Shown piece after piece: positions 34,091 to 44,800 of a DNA stretch of 64,000 nt. Where the stretch lies: the NCBI RefSeq assembly GCF_003626755.1, contig NZ_RBCJ01000006.1, forward strand, positions 337,477-401,476. The letters are read 5' to 3'. The stretch comes from Ulvibacterium marinum (lineage in GTDB: Bacteria > Bacteroidota > Bacteroidia > Flavobacteriales > Flavobacteriaceae). The stretch's first letter is position 1. Every line of letters starts with the position of its first letter. The notes beneath the pieces are model-generated. The model saw nothing but the letters and a program-made list of their open reading frames with translations, was not told the origin of the DNA and did not search any database. Made by a program: the position numbers and the translations under genes.

Positions 34091-36319
34091 TTATTTTCTA
34101 TATTCCAAAACTTTGATCACCGTTTTTCCAGAATAAGGTTTTTCCGGCGTTTGTAGGCTGAAATACGTGCGCTTATTGGCCGGTGACCATTTACAATTGT
34201 CACAAGATACTTTTGCACTCAATGCAACATTGATCTTTTGAGCTTCATTTTCAGGGTTTGCCGTGGCTACTTTGAGAATGCCCTGATCATATTCCCGATA
34301 ATCAAGCAACATCATCGACTTCCGGTCTACTTCAATACTTAGTGAATCATTCAGTGCCATTTTTCCAGGTTGGTAAAATATCAAATGGTATTGCTTTTGC
34401 GGTTTATGATGAACAGCCTGAATAGACTTCTTATTGGACAGCACGGCTATGTTATCAATTGATTTAGCATAGTGCTGCATTTTCGAAGATGAAATAGCTG
34501 GAACAATTATATAGCTTAGTGAACCGTTGTTTTTTTGATTATTGCCTAATTCAACTCCAATGGTAAACACGTTTTTTACTACCGATTTATCTGTCGATTT
34601 ATTAATTGTATTCCAGTTGCCCATTTTATTTTCCCCGGACACTGTTATTTTGTGGCTACCACTAAAAAAATACCCGATGGAATCATGATGTACCCAATTC
34701 AATTTTCCACTAATGGGCCTTTTAAGAACGTTTATCTGGCTATTCGCAGACGTTAATATTTCGCCTTTTGACAAACACTGGTTAACGGTTTGTAATAATG
34801 GAAAAGTACCGGAATAATCAATCCCTGAAACCAAATGTACGATTTCGCGATCAAAGAAAAACCAGGCCCTTTTAGCCTTTAAATCGCCTTTGGTGTAGTC
34901 ATAGGCTGCAAAACCCTGCGCTCCATTTGATACCCCTCCAACAAAGGAGGTAGTATTGATCGCTTCATACCACCAATTTAGTACAGGAAGGCCAGTTGTA
35001 TCTTGCACACTTAAGAGCCCGGGAAGCTTTTTCCAATTCCAAATCGGGAAAATGCTATCATACTCGTCACCCCTCCTAAAAATGAAGTTCACCCCGTTTC
35101 CTAAGTAATAACCTTTAAGGTTTTCGCCGTTTCCTGCTTCGCTCCAGTTTATTCTTTCAGAGGCCATTTTCACTGAAGCATAATACCCTGGTTTTTTGTG
35201 CGTCATAAAATCGGAATGCCAGAAGTGCCTGTTTCCTGTACTTTTTACCAGCCGGGACCCGGAATTATAATCTTGAATAAACGTCAAAAACTCTTGCTTT
35301 CGCTCGGAAAGGTGTGCCATTAGCTCAGCTGCCAGCACAATTGCTTTACTACTATAGTAAGGTCTTGCTAATTCACGACCCATGGCGCTGTAATCCGGAC
35401 GGTTCTTGTACATCATCCATTGCTGGCCATCCAAAATAAAGTTTGAAATAATTTGAATCTTCTCCTTTTCAAACTCGAATTGAGTGTCCTTTGCCAAAAA
35501 CGCAAGTTGGGCAATAAATAGGGTAAAAACCCTACCGTATCCGTAACTGTAAAGCTGTTCACCATGCTGATGGAAACTATTGTCGTATTGAATTCCTTCT
35601 TTCTTGTTATAGGTTATTTCACTTTTTATTTCCTCAAAAGCACGTTCCAGGCCTTGCATATCATTAAGAAGGACAGAGAGGTGTATGTGTACATTGGCGA
35701 GCCAAAGTAAATTTTGCCCTGTCGCCGGTCCATGATAATCATAAAACTGGTCTTTTATGCCAACTCGCATCATATCCACAACAGCTCTCACCATATTTTC
35801 GGGTAATTCGCCCTGTCTAAACAGTACCAATACCCTTCCCATATAGGTAGGTATACCTATCGCATTCCACCAATAATTAGTGCTTTTTGGCTTGTTATCA
35901 ATCCAGTATTCAATACCCGCCTTTATATAATGCAGGTATGTTTCTGCCGTTGATTTGTTCTCTATATTATTCGCATAGCATACCGAAAGCTTGTACAATC
36001 TTCGCCAATGCTCTGCTGGCGCCCACCACGATGCGGAGTTATTCTGATAATCAATGTCTTTCCATGTTCCGTTTTGTGGTGCAAAACGACCCATTATACT
36101 ATCCAACGAAAGCGTTGTTTTCAGTTCCTGGCGGATAATCTCTTCTGCCGAAAACTTGTAAAGCCTTTCGCGTATTGTGTCTAAATCTACCGTATGTATC
36201 TTTTGAATTTGTTTAAGCTGGTCACCATGTCCTTGACCAATACAATTACAAAATACCAATGACAAGAGTAAAGACAAATGCCCAAGTATTCTCAGCTTAT
36301 TATAACCATTCGTTTTCAT
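34091..36319 (-). CDS. Polysaccharide lyase family 8 (chondroitin AC lyase-like)
   Basis: 742 residues from the ATG at 36319; another in-frame ATG lies 6 codons upstream. A signal region ending LSLVFCNC suggests secretion or lipidation. The (alpha/alpha)-toroid domain shows YWWNAIGIP and, using upstream-ATG numbering, TGQN (Asn209), then D-N-S-F-H-Q-H258-G-E-Q-L-x(4)-Y267-G, which keeps the 9-residue His-Tyr spacing of the PL8 catalytic pair, and MGRELARP with the catalytic Arg. The C-terminal beta-sandwich follows. PL8 enzymes cut uronic-acid-containing chains (chondroitin, hyaluronan, xanthan and others) by beta-elimination. The sulfatases in the locus favour a sulfated substrate. Confidence 0.88.
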   Translation of the reverse strand: MKTNGYNKLRILGHLSLLLSLVFCNCIGQGHGDQLKQIQKIHTVDLDTIRERLYKFSAEEIIRQELKTTLSLDSIMGRFAPQNGTWKDIDYQNNSASWWAPAEHWRRLYKLSVCYANNIENKSTAETYLHYIKAGIEYWIDNKPKSTNYWWNAIGIPTYMGRVLVLFRQGELPENMVRAVVDMMRVGIKDQFYDYHGPATGQNLLWLANVHIHLSVLLNDMQGLERAFEEIKSEITYNKKEGIQYDNSFHQHGEQLYSYGYGRVFTLFIAQLAFLAKDTQFEFEKEKIQIISNFILDGQQWMMYKNRPDYSAMGRELARPYYSSKAIVLAAELMAHLSERKQEFLTFIQDYNSGSRLVKSTGNRHFWHSDFMTHKKPGYYASVKMASERINWSEAGNGENLKGYYLGNGVNFIFRRGDEYDSIFPIWNWKKLPGLLSVQDTTGLPVLNWWYEAINTTSFVGGVSNGAQGFAAYDYTKGDLKAKRAWFFFDREIVHLVSGIDYSGTFPLLQTVNQCLSKGEILTSANSQINVLKRPISGKLNWVHHDSIGYFFSGSHKITVSGENKMGNWNTINKSTDKSVVKNVFTIGVELGNNQKNNGSLSYIIVPAISSSKMQHYAKSIDNIAVLSNKKSIQAVHHKPQKQYHLIFYQPGKMALNDSLSIEVDRKSMMLLDYREYDQGILKVATANPENEAQKINVALSAKVSCDNCKWSPANKRTYFSLQTPEKPYSGKTVIKVLEYRK

Positions 36320-36600
36320 ATTTAAGGTTATCATCATCGTTTATGAAATATAAAACAGTAACTGAATGTGGATTAGTCGCTATTTTTATATTGTCTTTAC
36401 CCCAATAAATTTGTGAAATATTCACGTTATGCTCTGCGTGAGTCGGATCGTTCTTTGCAAACACCTTCGCCATTGAGCTCCACTTTCGTAACAATATTTT
36501 CTAAATCGACCTTTCCAAAATCAGCGATGAATTCAATCTGATCGCTTAGGCTCCTGTTTATAGCGTGGATAAAAATCTTTTCCTCCCTTGCTCAGAATGA
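36320..36600 (-). pseudogene. Frameshifted C-terminal remnant, probably of a glycoside hydrolase
   Basis: On the - strand one frame reads EKIFIHAINRSLSDQIEFIA followed by DFGKVDLENIVTKVEL; then another frame continues ...VFAKNDPTHAEHNVNIS and ends LPHSVT-like (NPHSVTVLYF). Joined, these resemble the C-terminal beta-domain of an arabinofuranosidase-like or related glycosidase. One frameshift and loss of the catalytic part make it a pseudogene. It sits immediately upstream of the PL8 gene. Confidence 0.5.
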
Positions 36601-36781
36601 CCATTATCGTATTGAGTAAAACCGGTGCCAACTGTAATCAAAAATATCAAGGAGAAAGTGAATGACTTTTTAGCTTTTTACGGAGTATATTCATTTCGAT
36701 AGCAATTAATTTTAGAAGCCTGATGTATTTCATAAGTTGGTATACCCTAAAGTGAAACTTAAACAAGTTTTAAAAACAACT
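36601..36781. other. Spacer after the UxuA gene
   Basis: A weak 6-bp A+T hairpin lies near 36752-36767 just after the UxuA stop. I see nothing else in it. Transcription of the UxuA cassette may end here. Confidence 0.25.
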
Positions 36782-37747
36782 TCATGCTTTTAATGAATGT
36801 ACAATTCCCTTTATATAGCCAATCCCGAATAGATTACCATAAATCCCATATCCTGGCCTTTCATTGGTTTCTCCTTCCATCGTAGGAACATGGTCGCTTC
36901 TCAAATAGCCATTAAATCCACTAGTACGATAAGCTTTCAATACTTTGGGCATATCAGTTGGGCCATTGTCGTGAAACGTTTCCACGAATCTGTTTCTATT
37001 TCCATTAACGTCACGTATATGAACAAAATGGATTTTATCTTCCGAACCCCATTCTTGAATAAGGTTTAGTATATCCTCACCCATTGTGACATAGGTTCCT
37101 TGGCAAAAAGTAAGACCATGTGATGGACTGGTTGATAAAGACAAGGCTTTTCTTATGGCATCACTATCTATAAAGATTCTCGCTACCCCTTGGATGGAAC
37201 TTACCGGTGGATCGTCTGGGTGCAGCGCCATTTTGATACCTTCGGATTCCGCAACAGGTATAACCTTACTTATAAAGTATTCATAATTATCCCATAACTT
37301 GTCGGCAGAAATTTGGTTTTCCCTATCCAATGGTAGTCTATCAATATATTCTTTATCAAAGGCGGTTACAAGAGCATTACCTCTTCCCTTTTGGTCGGTA
37401 TGGGTCCTGTACCATCCGGCGACCATAAAATTATAGCAAAGTAAGTTGATATTCAATTTGCCCATATTCACTAACATCTGACAATAATTGTCTATATCTT
37501 CGTTCCTACCATTTAACCCTAATTTGATTCTGCTCATATCAAATTGATCACCTTCCAAACCTATCAATTCCAGACCTTCATCCTTAAATATTTGAACAGA
37601 TTTCTCTAGGGATGCATAATGATAAGGTGCCATTCTTCCAGTAAGATCCGGTGCCAATTTTGCAATAGCATGGTTAATGCCCATCTGTTTGACCAGATTC
37701 CACTTGTAGTCTGGGGTGCTTCCAAAAAATAAAAAGCCTAATTTCAT
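36782..37747 (-). CDS. uxuA: Mannonate dehydratase family protein (UxuA)
   Basis: 321 residues, a little shorter than typical UxuA. A TIM barrel with the family motifs MALHPDDPP, CQGT, HFVHIRDV, FHDNGPTDMP and RSDHVPTM, which include the metal and catalytic residues (His, Cys, His, Asp). UxuA removes water from D-mannonate to give 2-keto-3-deoxygluconate in hexuronate breakdown. The usual partners UxaC and UxuB are absent here; instead it follows a RraA-fold protein, a lactonase and an SDR, which suggests a related aldonate as substrate. A broken second copy lies at 33456-33815. Confidence 0.9.
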   Translation of the reverse strand: MKLGFLFFGSTPDYKWNLVKQMGINHAIAKLAPDLTGRMAPYHYASLEKSVQIFKDEGLELIGLEGDQFDMSRIKLGLNGRNEDIDNYCQMLVNMGKLNINLLCYNFMVAGWYRTHTDQKGRGNALVTAFDKEYIDRLPLDRENQISADKLWDNYEYFISKVIPVAESEGIKMALHPDDPPVSSIQGVARIFIDSDAIRKALSLSTSPSHGLTFCQGTYVTMGEDILNLIQEWGSEDKIHFVHIRDVNGNRNRFVETFHDNGPTDMPKVLKAYRTSGFNGYLRSDHVPTMEGETNERPGYGIYGNLFGIGYIKGIVHSLKA

Positions 37748-37786
37748 TTACCTAAGCATTTTGGTGTGTGGTCATGCAACAATTAG

Positions 37787-38530
37787 TTAAAAATAACCTC
37801 CCTTGTCCGTAATATCCTTTACACTTTGGCCTTCCCTGACCCAGCCGAAGATCTTCTTCTCGTTCTCCTTGATTTCTTCGGCCCGGATCAAAACGTCATA
37901 GGCAACATCCCTGGGCACGACCAGAACACCATCCACATCTCCTAGCACGATATCCCCTGGTTTCACAATGGCGTTTCCAATTTCAATGGCTATTTGGTAG
38001 TGGGTAATCAGACACCTACCAAGACTGCCATTGGACGAACGATATTTGTAGAAAACCGGAAAATCGGCCTCCAGAATCTGATGGGTGTCCCTTATGCCTC
38101 CATCCAAACAGGCCGCTCTTATTCCCTTTCCCCTGGCCGTGGCCGTCATCACACCACCCCATGATGTGGAGTTCTCATCATTGCTGGTGTCCCAAACTAC
38201 AAAGGCATTTTCGTGCATTTCATCAAGCATTTGGGTGCGGTATTCCATCTCACCGCTAACCTTGGTATTGGGCGCACTCTTTACCGTAAAGGCAAGACCG
38301 GCCACGGTCCTATATTCACGTAGGGGCACTATATGGTTGGGCAAAGCCTGATTCATCAAACAGAATTCACGGAGCACATCGTTAATGGCCCCAGTGTAGA
38401 GCTGTTCATAGCGCGACAAGAGCTCATCATCAGGAATCGGGAACTTCTTTTTTGATATGCCCTCCCGCATCTCAATCAGCTTGTCCAGCTTCATCATGCT
38501 CACTTCCTTTTTATATTGATCTGCACTCAT
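37787..38530 (-). CDS. RraA-fold protein, HMG/CHA aldolase-like
   Basis: 247 residues. The RraA/HMG aldolase core is marked by CLDGGIRDTHQI (the Arg-Asp pair for pyruvate and metal), and VKPGDIVLGDVDGVLVVP. In the 4-hydroxy-4-methyl-2-oxoglutarate aldolase group these residues support a divalent-metal class II pyruvate aldol cleavage. The protein is longer than the RNase E regulator RraA, and Bacteroidota lack the RNase E partner context, so an enzyme role is preferred. Between the dehydratase and the lactonase it could cleave a 2-keto-3-deoxy acid to pyruvate and an aldehyde. Confidence 0.85.
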   Translation of the reverse strand: MSADQYKKEVSMMKLDKLIEMREGISKKKFPIPDDELLSRYEQLYTGAINDVLREFCLMNQALPNHIVPLREYRTVAGLAFTVKSAPNTKVSGEMEYRTQMLDEMHENAFVVWDTSNDENSTSWGGVMTATARGKGIRAACLDGGIRDTHQILEADFPVFYKYRSSNGSLGRCLITHYQIAIEIGNAIVKPGDIVLGDVDGVLVVPRDVAYDVLIRAEEIKENEKKIFGWVREGQSVKDITDKGGYF

Positions 38531-38563
38531 TTTGTTTTGGTGTTATATTAAGTGTTTCTATTT

Positions 38564-39376
38564 TTATTTGGAAAACAATGGCAGTCCAAGGTAGGGTGTG
38601 GCCAATCGCATGATCTGGCCCACCTCTGCTTCGGTAACGAACAAACTTGTGCCTTGAAACGCACAATTGGTCGGGTTCTTCCCGGATAATGGTATTTCCT
38701 TGACTATCTCTCCCAAGGGGCTAATCTTTTTGATACATTGCTTGCCAAAGATGGCAACATAGAGGTTGCCCTCCACATCAAAGGCCATGCCGTCCGGGCC
38801 TGTGGGACCTCCCACCACCATCCAAGGTTCGAAGTTTCCCAATCGAAACCCTTGAACATCCCATGTTCCTTTCCACAGCCGGTGCATATAGGTCTCCGCA
38901 ATGATCAGCGTTTTCCCTTCGGGGGCAAAGGCGAGGCCATTCGGAAAATAGAGGCTTTCGGCAATTTTGCGAACAGTTCCATCCATTTTCAGTGCGCAAA
39001 CATATCCCGTGGGTTCCGTACGTGAATCACCGGGACACGTGAAGAGAAGATTGCCATTGACATCAAATGTCAGGTCATTGGGACGAAAGAGCGGTCTGTT
39101 TTCAATCTGATTTTCCACGGTTTCAAAAGAATCTGAATCGGGGCAATATGTTCGAATTGCATTTTGACCGGCATCGCAAAACCAAATATGGTCATTGCCA
39201 TCAATTGCCACTCCATTCGGTTCGCCATCTGTTGGAAAACGTTTCAGCACACCATCTGCCCATTGACATAGATTCCCCCCTTTCAGTTCCACAAACCACA
39301 GGTTTCCTTTGGAATCAAAAGCGGGGCCTTCCGGAAAATCCAGCCCTTTAATCAATATATCAACACTCATTTCCAT
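38564..39376 (-). CDS. SMP-30/gluconolactonase family protein
   Basis: 270 residues, six-bladed propeller. Metal ligands are visible in F-P-E-G-P-A-F (Glu16), RPNDLTFD, FPNGLAF and GPDGMAFD. No signal peptide, so cytoplasmic. The family hydrolyses sugar lactones to aldonic acids. Placed after an SDR dehydrogenase gene (10 bases upstream in the transcript) and before the aldolase-like and dehydratase genes, it fits the second step of an oxidative sugar pathway. Confidence 0.88.
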   Translation of the reverse strand: MEMSVDILIKGLDFPEGPAFDSKGNLWFVELKGGNLCQWADGVLKRFPTDGEPNGVAIDGNDHIWFCDAGQNAIRTYCPDSDSFETVENQIENRPLFRPNDLTFDVNGNLLFTCPGDSRTEPTGYVCALKMDGTVRKIAESLYFPNGLAFAPEGKTLIIAETYMHRLWKGTWDVQGFRLGNFEPWMVVGGPTGPDGMAFDVEGNLYVAIFGKQCIKKISPLGEIVKEIPLSGKNPTNCAFQGTSLFVTEAEVGQIMRLATPYLGLPLFSK

Positions 39377-39386
39377 TGGACAGCGA

Positions 39387-40151
39387 TCAGTATCCCCGCA
39401 TCAAGGATAGGCCTCCATCAATGACAATATTGGACCCCGTAATGTAAAGGGCATTGTCAGAAGCCAAAAAAGCCACCATAGCGGCTATTTCATTGACTTT
39501 CCCAAACCGGCCCAAGGGAATGCCTTTCAGTGTTCGTTCATAGGAGCCGTTATCGGCCTTCATTTGTGAGGTCATGTCCGTATCTATCGCCCCTGGCGAA
39601 ACGGCATTGACCAGAATTTTTCTATTGGAAAGCTCCAAGGCCAAATTTTTCATCAACATAATTTCAGCAGCCTTAGAGCTGCCATAATCGGTCCGCTTTG
39701 CTCCTGGCCGATTGGCATCCACGGAAGCAATAAATATGACCCGGGCATTCTCCGACATCAAACGGATCGCTTCCCTTGTACATCGAAAGCCTCCCATAAA
39801 GTTGACCTGCATAGTCCTTTCCAGTTCATAATCATTGATGTCATCAAAGGGTTTTGGTATTCTGTAACCCGCATTGTTGACCAAGATATCCAGTTTGCCA
39901 TACGCTTGCCCAATAAAATCAAACATGGCATGGATATCCTTCGGTTTGCCCAAATCGGCCTGCACCATACCGTGATCCAGGTTGTTGTTTTTTGGTAAGA
40001 CTTTTAGGAGAGCCTCGGTAGCATCGATGTTATTATGGTAATGCACAATCACAGTAGCTCCCAGACCTGCTAGATATTCGGCAATACTCTTACCTATGCC
40101 CCTTGAGGAACCGGTCACCAAGGCTATCTTATTCTTTAGATCTATTTCCAC
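39387..40151 (-). CDS. SDR-family sugar or sugar-acid dehydrogenase
   Basis: 254 residues. Classical SDR: T-G-S-S-R-G-I-G cofactor loop, N-N-A-G, catalytic S (FIASVD), Y-x-x-x-K (YGSSK) and a PG motif (AVSPGAIDTDM). The segment after the first strand has no acidic residue at the NAD-determining position that I can confirm (IVHYHNN), so cofactor choice is open. First gene of the four-gene cassette SDR / SMP-30 / RraA-like / UxuA, preceded by the terminator of SusD. Confidence 0.87.
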   Translation of the reverse strand: MEIDLKNKIALVTGSSRGIGKSIAEYLAGLGATVIVHYHNNIDATEALLKVLPKNNNLDHGMVQADLGKPKDIHAMFDFIGQAYGKLDILVNNAGYRIPKPFDDINDYELERTMQVNFMGGFRCTREAIRLMSENARVIFIASVDANRPGAKRTDYGSSKAAEIMLMKNLALELSNRKILVNAVSPGAIDTDMTSQMKADNGSYERTLKGIPLGRFGKVNEIAAMVAFLASDNALYITGSNIVIDGGLSLMRGY

Positions 40152-40264
40152 GAACTATATATTTGAATTCTGTTATTTCCCGTGGCCGGGTTTCTCTATA
40201 CGCATTAATGGACGACAAAAAGTACATATTTACATATTCAATTTAAAAGGGAAACTAAACTTTC

Positions 40265-40295
40265 AAAAAGGCTTGACCGACCTGCCAAGCCTTTT
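40265..40295 (-). terminator. Rho-independent terminator after SusD
   Basis: 10-bp stem: 40266-40275 with 40286-40295, 10-base loop; read on the - strand it ends in TTTTT. It lies 35 bases after the SusD stop and separates SusCD from the SDR cassette. Confidence 0.75.
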
Positions 40296-40329
40296 CATCA
40301 AAATAACTAAACAAACTAACTCGACTTAT

Positions 40330-41820
40330 TCAATATCCTGGATTTTGGTCTTCAACACCAATTTCAGGATTATTTTGTATTTCGGCTTCCGGAATGGGGG
40401 CCAATAAATGTATGGAACTAAAGGACTTTCCAGTGGCTTCAATGACATCTTGAACTCGTCCTGTCCGCTTTAGGTCGTACCAGCGTTTGGATTCCATAAT
40501 AAATTCATGGGCCCGCTCCAAGAGTACCGCATCCTTAAAGGCTACGGCACTTAAACCGGCCAAGTCGACCCCTGCGTCCGGAGCCATGGGGTCTAGACCA
40601 TAAGCCCTTCGACGTACCTGATTAATCGCCTCATAGGCTTCAGACGTTGGGCCATTATTGGCCTCGCTAGCGGCTTCTGCAAAGATTAAAAGCACATCTG
40701 GATAGCGCAATAAAGGGTAATCGTTGCCATGACCATCACTTGTTGGGGCCGCACCGTCACTGAATTTACGGAATAGTAAGGGCTCATTCTCAGGGAGTTC
40801 CACGACATTCCCATCACCATCGACATAACTTGTATAGGTATTGAAATCCTTTCTTAGGTCTTGGTTATCCCAGTTTTGGATGAAACTTGAATTGGGGTCT
40901 CCCAGGGTAACCCTAAAACCTGCTGCCGAAAACCCCGCCGCAGCATTATGCATAAAGGACACAAAGAATAAACCTTGATCATCTATCCTTGTATACTTTA
41001 AGGATAGGATTTCTTCGCTGCTTGAAATAATTTCAGGACCAAAAATAGTATTGAAGTCATCCGGTTGGGATACTTGCACCAATGAAAAAGCACCGCCATC
41101 GATAACTTCTTTTGCCTTGGATGCAGCGTTTGTCCAGTTCTCTAAAGTTAAATACACATAGGCCAACAAGGTCTTGGCAGCCCAAGATGTTGCCCTACCG
41201 GACTCCGTTGGCTGGGCGGGCAGGTCGTTCTCAGCAATTTGCAGGTCACTGACAATAAAATCATAAATCTCCTGTTCAGAGGCTCTTGGGGCACCAATTG
41301 TGGACACATCCGTTACCTCATTAATTCTTAGGGGGACACCTCCCCAGTTCCTAACCAGATTAAAATAATTAAAAGCCCTTATAAAATGGGCCTCGGCTAC
41401 AAGGGCATCCCTTAATTGGGAATCCATATCAATATCAGGAACCCGGCCAATAACTGTATTGGCCCGATTGATGGCCTGGTACATTAGGGCCCACATATTA
41501 TCGGTACGACCAATATTGACGGTATTTAAACCTTGATATTCACTAACCGGGGCATAGCTGCCGCGGCCGTTCGCATAATCGGCCAATACTTCAAAATGCC
41601 CTGGGTAGCGTGCACCGTAATAATTATTGGCCCTCATAGGTTCATACATCGCATATACCGCAGCCAAGGCATCGGCCTCGTTTGTATAAAAATTCTGTAC
41701 GGAGAGTAGATCTTCCGGTACTTCTTCCAATGCGTTATCGCAACTCGATAGCACAAGAAACAATGATAGAATGGGTATTACTGTCTTCATCGTGGATTTT
41801 TTTATGGTTTTATGTAACAT
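40330..41820 (-). CDS. SusD/RagB-family surface glycan-binding lipoprotein
   Basis: 496 residues with a lipoprotein signal (LFLVLSSC). The TPR-rich SusD fold shows NFYTNEADALAAVYAMYEPM, AEAHFIRAFNYFNLVRNWGGVPL, and the C-terminal ALLLERAHEFIMESKRWYDLKRTG. SusD caps its TonB partner and binds oligosaccharide. It follows SusC by 14 bases. Confidence 0.95.
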   Translation of the reverse strand: MLHKTIKKSTMKTVIPILSLFLVLSSCDNALEEVPEDLLSVQNFYTNEADALAAVYAMYEPMRANNYYGARYPGHFEVLADYANGRGSYAPVSEYQGLNTVNIGRTDNMWALMYQAINRANTVIGRVPDIDMDSQLRDALVAEAHFIRAFNYFNLVRNWGGVPLRINEVTDVSTIGAPRASEQEIYDFIVSDLQIAENDLPAQPTESGRATSWAAKTLLAYVYLTLENWTNAASKAKEVIDGGAFSLVQVSQPDDFNTIFGPEIISSSEEILSLKYTRIDDQGLFFVSFMHNAAAGFSAAGFRVTLGDPNSSFIQNWDNQDLRKDFNTYTSYVDGDGNVVELPENEPLLFRKFSDGAAPTSDGHGNDYPLLRYPDVLLIFAEAASEANNGPTSEAYEAINQVRRRAYGLDPMAPDAGVDLAGLSAVAFKDAVLLERAHEFIMESKRWYDLKRTGRVQDVIEATGKSFSSIHLLAPIPEAEIQNNPEIGVEDQNPGY

Positions 41821-41834
41821 TACATCGCTTAATT

Positions 41835-44800
41835 TTAGAATCCGAATCTAAATCCTAGGGTATAGGTTTTGGCAACTGGGTAACCGAATTGATCTATTCC
41901 CTGTGAAAATGATGGCGTGCCGTTTTGGATACCACCCCTGGTACTGACCTCGGGATCAAACCAGGAATAATCGGTTATGGTAATCAAATTTTGACCACTT
42001 ACATAGACTTGTGCATTGGTTAAACCGATGTTAAGATTCTGTACGGGAATTTTATAGGCCAGCCGAATGTTCTTCAATCTTAAAAAAGAACCATCCTCAA
42101 CAAACCGATCCGACTCCCTGAAATTGGTGTTGACGCTTACTTGAGGATATGGGGCGTTGGGATTTGGATTGGCCGAAGTCCATCGATTGAGAATATCATC
42201 AATTTGGTTACCTCCGAAATTAAAGGAATTGGCGTGCTGTGAAGCATTGAAATTAAAAATATCCACTCCCTGTACACCTTGTATAAATAGATTCAAATCA
42301 AACCCTTTATATGAAAAATTAGAGTTTAGCCCATAAATAAAATCGGGGTTCGGGTCACCGATAATAGTCTTATCGTCCAATGTAATTTCCCCATCAGGTA
42401 CTCCGTCCGGACCGCTAAGGTCTTGATAGATAATTTGACCATTGTCATCAAGACCATCCTCCAAAAATCCAAAGAAAACACCAACAGGTTCCCCTTCCCT
42501 TACAATATTAATACTGGTCTGAAGAGGATTCGAGAGCACGCTTCCAAATACATCGCTTCCATTGGCCAAACTATTGACTTTTGTCCTATTGGCAGCTAAA
42601 TTGGCCGAAATGTCCCATTTAAAAGACCCGGTCAAAATATCCGCCCCAATGGTAAATTCCAAACCTTTGTTCTCAATTTCTCCAACATTTTGGGTTACAG
42701 CGGTAAACCCTAAGGAACTGGGTACCGGAACAATGGAAAGGAGATCTTCCGTTGTTTTGTTATAGTAATCAGCGGTTAAACGTAAACGATTGGTAAAAAG
42801 GCCTAAATCAATACCAAAATTGTACTGGGTGGTGGTTTCCCACTTTAAATCGGGATTTGGCAAATTGGAACCAGGAGCAAAGCCTACAAAAAATTCATCA
42901 TTTAGAACTATGGTGGCCGGTCCCAAAATATTCAAGGTTTGAAAAGGTGAAACAGCCGTACTTCCAGTTTGTCCCCAGCTTAATCTTAATTTCAGATCAC
43001 TAATGGACGCGGATTCCTTAAGAAAGTCTTCCTGGGATATTCGCCATGCAAATGCCGCTGAAGGAAAATAGCCCCACTTATTATCGGCGCCAAAACGGGA
43101 AGATCCATCGGCCCGGAAACTGGCTGTGAATAGATATTTACCCATTAAATCGTAGTTAATACGCCCCAAACCTGATAGAAGGGTCCATTCCGAAACGAAT
43201 GAGGTAGGAATACCGGGAGTATTTCCCGCTTCTAAGTTGTTGTTCAACAAAATATCGTTAACAAAATCGGCTGCACTGGCACCTAAGCCTACACTACGAC
43301 TTTTTTGATAGGAGAATCCGCCTGTAACGGTCAACGCATTGTTTTCATTTATTTCGGGGCTGTAGGTCAGGATATTCTCATTAAGCAATACGGTATTCCT
43401 GTTGGTATTGATTTGTGCAGAGCCCCCAGGGGTTGCATTTAGCAAGGATGAGGAATAAAAATCCCTTCTTGAATCCCGACTCTCGACACCTGCGGAAACT
43501 TTGAAGTCCAAGTCTTTGGTCAAGTGAAAATCAAGGGCGAGGTTCACCAGAACATCGTTGATCTGGGTATCATCCCTGCGCTCTCGTGCCAGGGCAACAG
43601 GATGTTCGGCCACTCCAGGGCTAAATGGAAATTGGGTAACATCGGTGTAATTACCGTCAGCATCAAATACGGGCAATACGGGAGGGGCTATAAGCGCAGC
43701 GGACAATACCGAATTTCCCCTTTGTCCGTTGTCCGTAAATACTGCTTGCTGGTCGGACCTACTGAGAATGGTACTAAAGGATAAGTCCAACCAGTTATTG
43801 AGTCTTGAATTGATATTACCCCTTATCGTGTATCGCTCAAATCCTGAATTGATTACTATACCCTCTTGGTCGAACAAACTTGCAGACACGGAGTACTGGG
43901 TGTTTTCGCTTCCACCACTAAAGGTCAACACGTGATTTTGGATAGGTGCCGTTCTGAAGATGGCATCCTGCCAGTCCGTTCCCTCACCAAACGAGGCAAC
44001 TTCACCGTCAGTAAAAAATGGTGACTGCCCATCGTTAGCGGCCCTTTCATTGGCAATTTCCGCAAATTCGCGGGCATTCAACAAATCGATTCGCTTTCTC
44101 GTTTCCTGAAAACCTATATAGGTTTCAAATTCAATTCTACTTACTCCGGCTTTTCCGGTTTTGGTGGTGATCATTACAACGCCATTGGCACCCCTGGAGC
44201 CGTAAATGGCAGTAGCCGAGGCATCCTTTAATACTTCGATACTTTCGATATCGTTCGGGTTTATGTACGAAGGATTACCATTGATCGGAAATCCATCGAC
44301 CACATATAAAGGTTCGTTGTTGCCCAATAGCGAATTTCCACCACGGATACGAACACTGATATTGGCTCCCGGGGCCCCTGAATTTTGAATGATTTGAACC
44401 CCTGCGGCACGACCTGTCAATGCTTGATTGACGTTGATAGCGGGAAGAGCGGTTAATTCCTCTGGTTTTACAGAGGATAGGGAGCCGGTAAAATCACTTT
44501 TTTTAACAGCTCCATAGCCGATGACCACAACTTCATCCAATTGGGAAGAATCCAAGGTCAACTGCACATTTATGGTTGTCCTGCCATCAACGGCTACCTC
44601 TTGTGGCGCATAACCCACATAGGAAAAGGTAAGGGTAGTTTCTTCAGCGGTAATTTGGATGGTATAGTTGCCGTCAAAATCGGTCGTTGTGCCATTATTG
44701 GCTGAAGCCAATACCGTGGCACCTGGTAAGGGTTGACCTGTCTCTGCATCCGTAACCGTGCCGCTGATCGTATTTTGGGCCAAAACAGAAAAGCTGGAAA

